Positions 1 to 7,386 of a stretch of DNA of 35,782 nucleotides are shown here, one piece after another. The position numbers and the translations under genes were made by a program. The notes beneath the pieces were generated by a model. It searched no databases. It was not told the DNA's origin and worked only from the letters and a program-made list of their open reading frames with translations. This DNA comes from Bdellovibrionales bacterium (lineage in GTDB: Bacteria; Bdellovibrionota; UBA2428): positions 1 through 35,782 of the forward strand of contig JAFEAR010000243.1 of NCBI GenBank assembly GCA_018266335.1, in the 5' to 3' direction. Position 1 is the stretch's first letter. The number at the start of each line of letters is the position of its first letter.

Positions 1-779
1 GACAGAGTGATCGAAGCGTTCTTGCTCTTGGGCTCCTGGAAGGCGGTAATGCCGTTTGAAATGGCCTCTACCCCCGTGAGCGCCGCGCAACCACTGCTAA
101 AGGCGCGGAGGATCAAAATAATGCCGAGGGGTTCGGCAACCGAATGGGCTAGCTCCACGCCCTCGATCACATTGAAGGTACCAAAGAAGTATTTATAAAA
201 ACCCACGCCAATGGTGAACATGGCCATTATTAAAAAGAAGTAGGTGGGCACCGCAAAAATACGGCCCGACTCTTTAACGCCGCGAAGGTTCACGGTCATC
301 ATAATGGCTACGATAGAGACAGCGAGAAGCGACTGCACGTTGTGAAGGGCTGGAATAGCCGAAACAATTTGGTCTACGCCGCTAGAAATACTTACGGCCA
401 CGGTCAGAACGTAGTCGGTAAGGAGGGCGGCCCCCGCAACTTGCGCGGCGAGCTTGCCCAGGTTTTCGTGGGCGACGATGTAGGCGCCTCCTCCGCTTGG
501 ATAAGCGTAGAGAGTCTGGCGATAAGAAAGCGTAATAATTCCGAGCAGGACCGTGATAGCGATAGCAATCGGAAGAGAGAAGCTGAGGGCGGCGGCTCCC
601 GCGGCAAACAATACAATCAAAATTTCTTGCGTAGCATAGGCCACCGAGGAAAGTGCATCGGAGGCGAACACGGCCAAGCCTACGGTTTTGGTGAGGGTTT
701 GGTGCGCGGCCTCGTCCTCGTGCAAGGGTTTGCCAAAGAGAATTCGGCTCAGAAGACTTCGGGTAAATTTACGCGCCAT
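1..779 (-). CDS. kimA: KimA-type potassium transporter (APC superfamily), 3' part outside window
   Basis: Only the first ~259 codons lie in the window, on the minus strand; the C-terminus runs off the left edge. The translation starts MARKFTRSLL and carries segments typical of the KimA/YdaO branch of the APC superfamily: FGKPLHEDEA, SDALSSVAYATQEIL, LSYRQTLYAYPSGGGAYIV, LTDYVLTVAVSISSGVD and FSSGCAALTGVEAISN, separated by long hydrophobic membrane spans. KimA proteins in Firmicutes are high-affinity K+ importers controlled by cyclic di-AMP through a C-terminal cytoplasmic domain, which cannot be checked here. An in-frame stop lies 15 nt upstream, so the ATG at 779 is the first possible ATG. 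The gene is divergent from the Na+/H+ antiporter with an 86-bp gap, so two cation transporters sit back to back. A general amino-acid permease is the less likely alternative. Confidence 0.8.
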   Translation of the reverse strand, partial: MARKFTRSLLSRILFGKPLHEDEAAHQTLTKTVGLAVFASDALSSVAYATQEILIVLFAAGAAALSFSLPIAIAITVLLGIITLSYRQTLYAYPSGGGAYIVAHENLGKLAAQVAGAALLTDYVLTVAVSISSGVDQIVSAIPALHNVQSLLAVSIVAIMMTVNLRGVKESGRIFAVPTYFFLIMAMFTIGVGFYKYFFGTFNVIEGVELAHSVAEPLGIILILRAFSSGCAALTGVEAISNGITAFQEPKSKNASITL

Positions 780-865
780 GGCCCATCCGGTTCAAGCGTG
801 CATCCATTAGGACGATTCTAGCTGCTAATCATTAAAAAAAGAAAAAACGGGGATATCCTGTTTTT

Positions 866-2113
866 ATGACCGCGTCGTTTGATATTTGGGCCGCCGTGCT
901 CTTTGGGGGGGCCCTTGCTCACACCTTTATGGCCGGACGAATTCATTCCCTGGCGGGATCATTCCCCCGCCACCGGCGCTGGTTGTTAGTTTTTGGCGAG
1001 GTGGAGCTAGTTTTTGCTCTTTGGTCCATACCCCTTGTCTTATCGTGGCTTGTTGTGCGAGGCCCGGCTTCGGCAAATGCCTATTGGGCTCGGTTGAGCT
1101 TTCATGAGGCGATTTTTGTCTTCGTTATTATGCTTTTGGCTTCTTGTCGGCCCGTGCTCGTGTTCGCACGGGACCTGATCGCTTGGGTGGCTCGGGCTCT
1201 GCCCCTGGGGGCCTCCCAGTCCACTTACGTGGCTTCCTTGGTGGTTGGACCTCTCCTGGGTAGCTTCATAACGGAACCTGCCGCCATGGTGGTTACGGCG
1301 GCCTTGCTGAGGGAATCTTACTTTGGCGCTGGAACCTCTCTTCGCTTTAAATACGTCACTCTTGCTCTGCTGTTCGTGAACGTTTCAATTGGTGGGGTGC
1401 TGACTCCCTACGCGGCGCCGCCGGTACTTATGGTTGCGTCACGGTGGGAATGGGATCTTTCCTTCATGTTGGCCCACTTTGGATGGAAGGCGGCTTTGGC
1501 TGTTGGGCTGAACACTTTGGCAGGCGCTTGGATCTTTAGACGAGAATTCTCCTCTGTTGTTCCTTCTCCGCGCGTTCGAGAAACCCCCGCGTGGTTGAAC
1601 GGACTTCATTTGGCTATTCTGGGTCTGGCCGTCTATGGCGCCCATGACTACAGATTGTTGGCGGCGGCCCTAGGGGCCTTTGCCCTTCTGTTTGTCATAA
1701 CTCGGCAGAATCAATCCCCAGTAAAATTTAAAGAAGCGGCATTGGTGGCACTCTTTTTGGGGGGACTCGTCGTTTTGGGATCGGTACAGCAATGGTGGAT
1801 GGCGCCGCTTTTAGAAAAACTGCAAAATATAACGCTTTTCTTGGGCGCTACGGTGCTCACGGCCTTTACCGATAACGCGGCTCTCACTTACTTCGGCGCC
1901 CAAGTGCAAAATGCATCCAATTCCTTCAAATACTATTTAGTGGCGGGTGGGGTAGCGGGGGGAGGGCTAACTGTTATCGCTAACGCGCCAAACCCGATTG
2001 GGTATTCTTTGCTCCTGCCCCACTTCGGCGCCGAAGGCATTCGCCCCTTGCGTTTGTTGGCGGCGGCGCTGATTCCTACTTTGGTCGTGTTGGCGGTCTT
2101 TTGGTTCCTTTGA
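866..2113 (+). CDS. putative Na+/H+ antiporter family membrane protein
   Basis: A 415-residue protein that is almost wholly hydrophobic, with about ten or more membrane spans. It resembles the putative Na+/H+ antiporter family formerly called DUF1504. The clearest signatures are the conserved polar kinks inside membrane segments: LLGSFITEPAAMVVTAALL near residue 130 and LTAFTDNAALTYFGAQ near residue 330, which look like the paired half-helix motifs of ion-transporter-fold carriers, and a glycine-rich GGVAGGGLTVIANAPNP segment near residue 370. The family assignment is from recalled motif similarity; the transported ion is not shown by the sequence. It starts 86 bp from the divergent KimA gene and ends 34 bp before metG. 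Confidence 0.7.
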   Translation: MTASFDIWAAVLFGGALAHTFMAGRIHSLAGSFPRHRRWLLVFGEVELVFALWSIPLVLSWLVVRGPASANAYWARLSFHEAIFVFVIMLLASCRPVLVFARDLIAWVARALPLGASQSTYVASLVVGPLLGSFITEPAAMVVTAALLRESYFGAGTSLRFKYVTLALLFVNVSIGGVLTPYAAPPVLMVASRWEWDLSFMLAHFGWKAALAVGLNTLAGAWIFRREFSSVVPSPRVRETPAWLNGLHLAILGLAVYGAHDYRLLAAALGAFALLFVITRQNQSPVKFKEAALVALFLGGLVVLGSVQQWWMAPLLEKLQNITLFLGATVLTAFTDNAALTYFGAQVQNASNSFKYYLVAGGVAGGGLTVIANAPNPIGYSLLLPHFGAEGIRPLRLLAAALIPTLVVLAVFWFL

Positions 2114-2147
2114 TGATCTTCTTCGGGCGCTCTGTTAAATTTGCGGC

Positions 2148-4082
2148 ATGGACAAGCGTGACTCCGCCGCCTTTAAGCCGGCCGATATTCCCACCCTTTT
2201 AAAGCAAGTTCGGCGCCCTCGCCGCGCCGTGGTGACGGCGGGCATGCCTTACGCCAACGGCACGGTTCATATTGGCCATCTCGCCGGGGCGCATATTCCT
2301 GCGGACATTTACGCTCGTTGGTTGCGCATGCTTATTGGCGCCGAAAACGTGCTCTTCGTGTGCGGAACGGACGATCACGGGTCCACCAGCGAGCTTTCGG
2401 CCTTACGGGCGAATAAGCCCATTCGTGAATTCATCGATGAAATTCACGTTGAGCAGGAAAAAATTCTCGAAGCCTACGGCATTAGCTTGGATATTTACTC
2501 GGGCACTTCGCGGCCCGAGACTTTTCCGGCCCACAAAGCGCTCAGTCAGGATTTTATTCGCAAGCTGCACAAGAACGGCCTGCTAGAAAAAAAGGCTAGT
2601 CAGCAGTGGTTCGATCCTAAATTAAATCGCTTTTTGCAGGACCGCTTTGTGACGGGCAAGTGCCCCAACCCTAAGTGCGATAACGAAGCGGCCTACAGTG
2701 ACGAATGTGATCGGTGCGGCGCTCAGTATTTGCCCACCGAACTGCAGAATCCGAAGAGTGCCATGAGTGATGCGACGCCCATTCTTAAGGAGACCGTGCA
2801 CTGGTGGCTCGACATGTGGAAGGTCTCCGAGCAACTTCGCACGTGGATTCAGAGCAAAGAAAAGGTTTGGCGCAAGCCCGTTTACACTTCGGTGGTGAAC
2901 ACAGTTCTGCCGGCCCTCGTTTTTGATAATACCCACGAGGCCGTCTTCAAAGAACTGCGCTCCACCCTGCCTAAACATTCGAGCCGCTACGCTCCCGGAA
3001 AAAAAGTTGTCGTTCAGTTCGAGAACAAGCCGGACCTCAGCACAGGACAGGGAATCTTGGCGAAGGCGGGCATTCCTACAACGCTGATGGACGAATGGGC
3101 GCACCGGTCTATTTCGCGTGATGTGGCGTGGGGCATTCCTATGCCCGAAGATCTGGATCCCGACATGAAAGGCAAAACTCTTTACGTTTGGCCGGACTCC
3201 CTGATTGCACCCATTGCCTTCACTCAGGCCGCGCTAAAAAAACAGGGGAGAGATCCGAATCTCTACCGAGATTTTTGGATGGATCCCGAGGCATCGATTT
3301 ACCAGTTTTTGGGCCAGGACAACGTGTACTTCTACGTGCTCATGCAAGGCGGTTTGTGGCTAGGTTCGCAAACCGATCCCTACCACTTGCCGCACAAGGG
3401 AGAGTTTCAACTGACCGAGAACGTGTTCGGTGCCTATCATCTGTTGGTCGATGGTCACAAAATTAGCAAATCGCGTGGCAATGCTGAGCCCGGAATCAAG
3501 CTGCTAAAAGAGCACGGATATTCGGCCGATCAAATGCGCTACTTCGTGGCGCTACTGAGCCTGCCCGAGAAACAATCGAACCTTGATTTTGCTACTTTGG
3601 TGGAACGAAATAAATTTTTAGCTGGTCCGCTCAATGCCGCCTTTGAAAAACCAATTTCGGCTTGTCACTCTAAATTTGGTGGCGTGGTTCCTGCGGGAAC
3701 CCTTATCCCGAAGGTGCAGGAAGAAACGACCAAAATTGTGCAGCGGTATCTGCGTTCTATGGAGCGCGGTGAGTACTCTACGCTGCTCTTTGCCGTAGAA
3801 AACTACGCGCGGCAAATCAACAGCCTCTTCACTCAATTCAAACCGCACGATGATCGCGCGCCGGAGAAAGAGCGTGCCGACGCCCTCTACTCTTGCTTTT
3901 ATGTGTTAAAAAATTTGATGATCATGTTGGCGCCCTTCGCGCCGGAAACAATGCATCGCTTGCGAAAGACTTTAAATCTTCCGGAAGAAACGTTCAAAGT
4001 TGACGAGCTTGGCGTTCCTTTGCCGGCGGGCCATAAAATTGGCGCTCAGCAGGAGTATTTTCCGAGCGTGGCCGCAGAATAA
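2148..4082 (+). CDS. metG: methionyl-tRNA synthetase
   Basis: Charges tRNA-Met with methionine in the cytoplasm; class I synthetase. A perfect HIGH motif is at residues 41-44 and the KMSKS loop, here KISKS, at 438-442. Four cysteines in two pairs (C172, C177, C187, C190) form the knuckle expected of a zinc-binding MetG. The anticodon-binding helical domain follows to the C-terminus. There is no C-terminal tRNA-binding/dimerisation domain, so the usual core would be about 550 residues; this one is 644. The surplus is explained by a segment of roughly 65-70 residues around 243-315, between the start of the second half of the Rossmann domain (KVWRKP) and the conserved ISRDVAWGIP stretch. Reading is continuous and the flanking motifs are intact, so the insert is probably in-frame and real. 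No strong ribosome binding site is seen before the ATG. Confidence 0.95.
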   Translation: MDKRDSAAFKPADIPTLLKQVRRPRRAVVTAGMPYANGTVHIGHLAGAHIPADIYARWLRMLIGAENVLFVCGTDDHGSTSELSALRANKPIREFIDEIHVEQEKILEAYGISLDIYSGTSRPETFPAHKALSQDFIRKLHKNGLLEKKASQQWFDPKLNRFLQDRFVTGKCPNPKCDNEAAYSDECDRCGAQYLPTELQNPKSAMSDATPILKETVHWWLDMWKVSEQLRTWIQSKEKVWRKPVYTSVVNTVLPALVFDNTHEAVFKELRSTLPKHSSRYAPGKKVVVQFENKPDLSTGQGILAKAGIPTTLMDEWAHRSISRDVAWGIPMPEDLDPDMKGKTLYVWPDSLIAPIAFTQAALKKQGRDPNLYRDFWMDPEASIYQFLGQDNVYFYVLMQGGLWLGSQTDPYHLPHKGEFQLTENVFGAYHLLVDGHKISKSRGNAEPGIKLLKEHGYSADQMRYFVALLSLPEKQSNLDFATLVERNKFLAGPLNAAFEKPISACHSKFGGVVPAGTLIPKVQEETTKIVQRYLRSMERGEYSTLLFAVENYARQINSLFTQFKPHDDRAPEKERADALYSCFYVLKNLMIMLAPFAPETMHRLRKTLNLPEETFKVDELGVPLPAGHKIGAQQEYFPSVAAE

Positions 4083-4175
4083 TTTTCGTGGGTTAGTCTT
4101 TTTGGTGACGTCAAAAAATAATCTTAACAGAAGCTCCCTTTTGGCTGGGGATCATTACCCTACGTGTAGGCATCT

Positions 4176-5359
4176 TTGATTTTTGGGAGGATCAAAAAAA
4201 ATTTTAAAACCATCGGAATTCTTGCGGGCGTAGCTCTGGCTTCGTCTGGCTGCGGAAAGAAAAGTTCCAGCTCGACTTATTCCGCGGACAAACCCTCGGC
4301 CATCATGGGTGCCGTTGCCGGCGCTTTGCAGAAGGTTGGCTCAGGCATGTCTGCTAGCACAGGTTTGTTGAAAACCTCCACGAGTGCGCTGTCTTCTTCC
4401 CTGTGCGATACGCACGGAGAGCCTAAGGGCGTCACCAATCAATCAAGCTCCTACGCGGGCCTCATGACCTACTGCAAACTTTCCGTCGACGATAACTCTC
4501 CCGAAACCGTTCAGGGATTGTTCACGGGAATTAAGGGCATTGCTTGTATGGTAGAAAAAGCCAACCCTACTTACGATGGAGCGGCTCACTCGTTTTTTCT
4601 ACCGACTGCTTTACTTCGAGCCAGCTAACTGACATGGGCTTTACCAATGGCCAAACGGCGACGGCCACGGTTACGGCGTCTTCTCCCGCATCCTTTAATT
4701 CTCACTACGACAAAGGGGTTGATATTTCGATCTCCTTGGGTGGCGAGGCAAAGAGCTACCGCTTTGCTAGCAAGGTTACCGGAAACCTCATCGAGGTTGG
4801 CTTCGAAGAAGATCCTGGCACCACACGCTCGGGTTCGGGCGCTGGTTTCCTCGACTTGGATAACGGCGTTATCCGTGTCGAATCGCGCATGGCTCGTTTG
4901 ACTTGCACCGAGAGCGGTTCGTGCGGCTGGAACCGTCACGTGCGTTTGTACTCGACCCTTGCGATGAGTGGAACCGATATCCAAAACCCGAAAGACGTTG
5001 AGTTTCTCTACTCCAACATTTCGGCCCCTCCGGGACAGAGTGTTTACGACGGTCTTTTGATCACGGCTTCTGGAGATTTGTCCGCTTCGGGTATCAAGGC
5101 GCGCGAGTTTCACACGGCCGTGGCTAACGGCATGACCGATCTGCAAACCATTAGCAATTGGGCGGAAGTTTCGAACTCGAATTGCTACACCTCGAGCTCC
5201 GATACCGCTACAACCTGCGGTACTGGTCTGCCGAAAATGACCACGAACACCAAGTTCGTGATGGCGGACACCGGTTACACCGCGCCAGCTACTTGGTTCG
5301 AAGCACAAACTTCGGCACTTTCGTTCACCTCAGTCAGCGCAGATTCCGATACGCCATAA
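4176..5359 (+). pseudogene. putative lipoprotein gene interrupted by a frameshift
   Basis: Two overlapping open frames read as one gene. The first (4176-4628) begins with a basic stretch, a hydrophobic segment and ALASSGC, a plausible signal-peptidase II site with Cys26, then a Ser/Thr-rich mature part. The second frame takes over near 4590 and runs to 5359. The switch falls at a run of six T at 4593-4598: one more T would give AHSFFSTDCFTSSQLTDMG and one protein of about 394 residues. The change is -1 relative to reading. A sequencing or assembly error, a recent mutation, or slippage on the T run could explain it. The start is also unclear: TTG at 4176 is the first start codon in frame, but the best ribosome binding site (GGGAGG, 4185-4190) lies inside the frame and is followed by no ATG. 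Function is not recognised. Confidence 0.65.
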
Positions 5360-5387
5360 GACACTAAAGAAGGGTGCTTCGTTACGA

Positions 5388-5416
5388 CCCGGAACCCGCA
5401 AGGGTTCCGGGTTTTT
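5388..5416 (+). terminator. intrinsic terminator after the lipoprotein gene
   Basis: A perfect 10-bp stem (CCCGGAACCC at 5388-5397, GGGTTCCGGG at 5402-5411) with a 4-nt GCAA loop is followed at once by TTTTT. It starts 28 nt after the stop codon and is a textbook rho-independent terminator. It sits just outside the left end of the integrated element. Confidence 0.95.
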
Positions 5417-5442
5417 CGCTTTTTATGAACTGCTTTTGTTTG

Positions 5443-5463
5443 AAAATTGGGGTGATTGACGGG
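5443..5463. repeat. left attachment-site core (displaced tRNA-His 3' end)
   Basis: Twenty-one bases identical to 9624-9644. They match the T-stem 3' strand, acceptor 3' strand and CCA of tRNA-His, but here no tRNA follows. This is the expected scar of integrase-mediated insertion at a tRNA 3' end and gives the left boundary of the element. Confidence 0.9.
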
Positions 5464-5504
5464 ACCAGTCTAACTCCCTAAAATTTAAATCGAACCTGTG
5501 CTTG

Positions 5505-5551
5505 GATGTAGCATCGTGTAGCCTCCCCGCCAATCCTGGCGAAATTTCGGG
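5505..5551. repeat. left-end integrase/excisionase arm-site module
   Basis: GTAGCA at 5508 and GTAGCC at 5518, ten bases apart, are followed after exactly 16 nt by CGAAATTTCGGG (5540-5551). The same arrangement occurs inside the right end. The CGCCA/TGGCG hairpin at 5528-5541, or the competing CCCCG/CGGGG pairing at 5525-5552, may also serve as an integrase-gene terminator on the minus strand, although no T tract follows. Confidence 0.6.
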
Positions 5552-5556
5552 GCCTT

Positions 5557-6663
5557 TCACGACGATTCTCGGGCCTTGAAGTCTATGACGCGAGCGACCT
5601 GCTCCTGAGGGAGCGAGAAGCCGAGCTTTTCCGTGACTCCATCGAGATCAGTCCCCAAGACCCGCAGGTAGCGGTTCGTGGTTTTGATCTCGGAATGGCC
5701 CACAATCGACATCACCTGCGCCAGCGGCACCCCTTTGAGGAGGAGCTGCGTGATGAAGGTGGCCCGGAGGTCGTGAAACTTAACGGGTGTGATGCCGATA
5801 CTCTTGCAGAAGCTTCGTAGGACCCTCGCTTGCTCGCCTTTCTCCCATTCCCAAAGGTGAGGGAGCACGAACTCCGAGTCAGCCCCTTGCCTCATCTTCA
5901 GCTCTATAAGGAGCTTTCTAAGGCTACCGCTGATGGGCACGATACGATTCCGCCGCGACTTTGTGGGACCAAAGCCATCCACCGACGACCAGGAGCGCGT
6001 GACGTAAATGCGCCCGCTCTCCAGGTCCACATCGTGCCACCTTGTGGCGAACAGTTCGCCTGAGCGCATCCCGGTAAAGACGGCCATAGCCCAGACTTCG
6101 TAGAAACGGTGTCCAAGCATTTTGGCTTCTCTCAGGAGCTTATCGACTTCACTCTGACTGAGCACGCTTTGCTTAGTCTCTGAGACTTTCACACTGATCC
6201 CAGCACAGGGATTCTTTGTGAGAGCGCCCTCCTCGACTGCGACCGCGAAGACCCTACGGATCATTCGCAGCACACCTTTTTTGGAATAGGCGGATTTCTC
6301 TTCGAGGTGCTTGTGCACCACCTCGTGAATCTCTCGCGGAGTGACTTCGTCGATAAAACGTCCTCGAAGTTGGGGTGTCGCCCATTTCTCAAGGCTCGTT
6401 TCGTAGTGACGAATCGTATTCCCGCGAAGGACCAAACGCTCGCGTCCGATGTAGTGACGTAGCCACTCTTCCCAGAGCCAGCGTGGACCTTGCTCACGCT
6501 CGTTGAGAGCCTTCGCTTTGAGTTTCAGCTCGGCTTCGTGTGCTGCGCGGAGCGAGTTGAATCCCCTCCACCTCTTTTGCACGCGAAGCCCACGAGCGTC
6601 CCTCGTGTTGATATAGACTTCGTAGTTTTCTTTGCCGTTAACGGTGATTTTTCGTACTGCCAT
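5557..6663 (-). CDS. tyrosine recombinase / integrase
   Basis: A 368-residue integrase that inserts and excises the element at tRNA-His. The N-terminal ~60 residues look like an arm-DNA-binding domain (basic, strand-rich), residues ~62-150 like the SAM-like core-binding domain, and the rest is the catalytic domain. The catalytic set is complete: R200 (TGMRSGEL), K235, H297 and R300 (HDLR), H323 (VGHS) and nucleophile Y332 (TNRYLRV). Start: the ATG at 6663 is preceded by AGGAAG at 5-nt spacing, better than the in-frame GTG at 6669. The start region abuts the excisionase-like gene, whose stop lies at 6666-6668, so the two are probably translated from one message. Confidence 0.93.
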   Translation of the reverse strand: MAVRKITVNGKENYEVYINTRDARGLRVQKRWRGFNSLRAAHEAELKLKAKALNEREQGPRWLWEEWLRHYIGRERLVLRGNTIRHYETSLEKWATPQLRGRFIDEVTPREIHEVVHKHLEEKSAYSKKGVLRMIRRVFAVAVEEGALTKNPCAGISVKVSETKQSVLSQSEVDKLLREAKMLGHRFYEVWAMAVFTGMRSGELFATRWHDVDLESGRIYVTRSWSSVDGFGPTKSRRNRIVPISGSLRKLLIELKMRQGADSEFVLPHLWEWEKGEQARVLRSFCKSIGITPVKFHDLRATFITQLLLKGVPLAQVMSIVGHSEIKTTNRYLRVLGTDLDGVTEKLGFSLPQEQVARVIDFKARESS

Positions 6664-6665
6664 GG

Positions 6666-6932
6666 TCACTTCCTTTTTCTGAAGCCTCGTTCGAGAACAT
6701 TCTCGAAGGGCTCCGGTTGAGGAAGCTCATGAATTTCCGATTTCTTGTAGCGAACGCTGCGACCCAACTTATAGACTGGCACCCGACCGCGACTCGTCGC
6801 GATCCGCAATGCGTTTACACTCATCCTCAAGTAATGAGCCGCCTCGAACGCTGTTAACCAAGCATCCGATTCGACCAAATTTTCAAAGAACCCTGTTCCT
6901 GCCCTCGTTTTACCTACTCCCCCGTCATTCAT
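6666..6932 (-). CDS. excisionase-like small HTH protein
   Basis: An 88-residue protein with the helix-turn-helix/wing layout of the excisionase family: DAWLTAFEAAHYLRMSVNAL (recognition helices), then GRVPVYKLGRSVRYKKSEIHEL, where the VPxYKLGRxVRY wing is characteristic. The C-terminus is basic. Such proteins bend DNA at attachment sites to favour excision, and some also repress. The open frame extends further upstream to 7058, but the ATG at 6932 has a strong GGAGGGG ribosome binding site (6938-6944) five bases away, and the upstream extension would run through an inverted repeat. It sits directly ahead of the integrase gene. Family confidence is good; the choice of excisionase over a plain regulator rests on context. 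Confidence 0.8.
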   Translation of the reverse strand: MNDGGVGKTRAGTGFFENLVESDAWLTAFEAAHYLRMSVNALRIATSRGRVPVYKLGRSVRYKKSEIHELPQPEPFENVLERGFRKRK

Positions 6933-7003
6933 CCAGACCCCTCCTTGTTCCTGTTCTCTGTCTTTCTTTTTCCTTCCCACCCACACACTCCAACTTGCCC
7001 CAA

Positions 7004-7066
7004 GATCAAAAATGAACCTGACCACCCTCCCTCTACGATGAAGGGTGGTCAGGTTCATTTTTGATC
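7004..7066. terminator. 25-bp perfect inverted repeat, probable bidirectional terminator
   Basis: Arms 7004-7028 and 7042-7066 are perfect reverse complements around a 13-nt loop. Each arm begins GATCAAAAATGAACC, so a GC-rich hairpin is preceded by A5 and followed by T5 on either strand, the layout of a bidirectional rho-independent terminator. It lies between the promoter-like site at 7230-7257 and the excisionase-like gene. Confidence 0.7.
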
Positions 7067-7386
7067 GCTGCCTCGTCTGAAATCGTGAAACAGACCGAGC
7101 ATTTGGAAGGAAAAATCGAAAAAAAGCGAACCCCCCTATAGTCAGGAGATTTCGGAGATTGAAGAACGTGGGAGATTCTCAGTAGCGACGCTTCTCGTGA
7201 GATTGTCGCCGTTCGAGTGAAGTGCTTCACATATATAGAGTTGCAAGCCCGTGCCAACGGACGCTGCTCTCATTCGTGGTGACGCAACTACTTAGGAATT
7301 CAGGGGAAGAAGAGATTTCTTAGAGTTTTAGAAAGTGTCTCATGCTCTGAGATTCTCACTTTTGTCTCAAGACACTTTTGAGACAC
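7067..7386. other. 320-bp non-coding stretch in the element
   Basis: No convincing gene. On the minus strand it holds a promoter-like site (7230-7257), a GTGAAG/CTTCAC palindrome at 7217-7230 and a leader that reaches the 25-bp inverted repeat at 7004-7066. At 7363-7385 a TGTCTCAA/TTGAGACA inverted repeat lies just after the stop codon of the GHKL-domain gene and could end its transcript, although no T tract follows. Confidence 0.5.
7230..7257 (-). promoter_or_regulatory. sigma70-like promoter with overlapping palindrome
   Basis: On the minus strand TTGGCA (7252-7257) and TATATG (7230-7235) are separated by 16 bp. A palindrome, GTGAAG-TG-CTTCAC (7217-7230), overlaps the last base of the -10 box and covers the likely transcription start, a good position for a repressor site. 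The transcript would run through ~160 nt to the inverted repeat at 7004-7066 and, if not stopped there, into the excisionase and integrase genes. Confidence 0.5.

Noticed and set aside
2622..3104. 160-codon frame antisense to metG
   Set aside because: It lies wholly inside a gene with strong motifs and shows no motif or ribosome binding site.
4590..4600. programmed -1 ribosomal frameshift at the T run
   Set aside because: The heptamer in frame is G-TTT-TTT rather than X-XXY-YYZ, and no strong downstream structure is seen. Error, mutation or transcription slippage are more likely.
4625..5308. 227-codon frame antisense to the lipoprotein gene
   Set aside because: Arg/Val/Gly-rich composition, typical of a complement shadow; the terminator at 5388-5416 fits the plus-strand gene.
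7033..7257. 74-codon minus-strand frame in the element
   Set aside because: It starts at TTG without a ribosome binding site and runs into the 25-bp inverted repeat; the sequence looks unlike a protein. The region is better read as promoter and leader.
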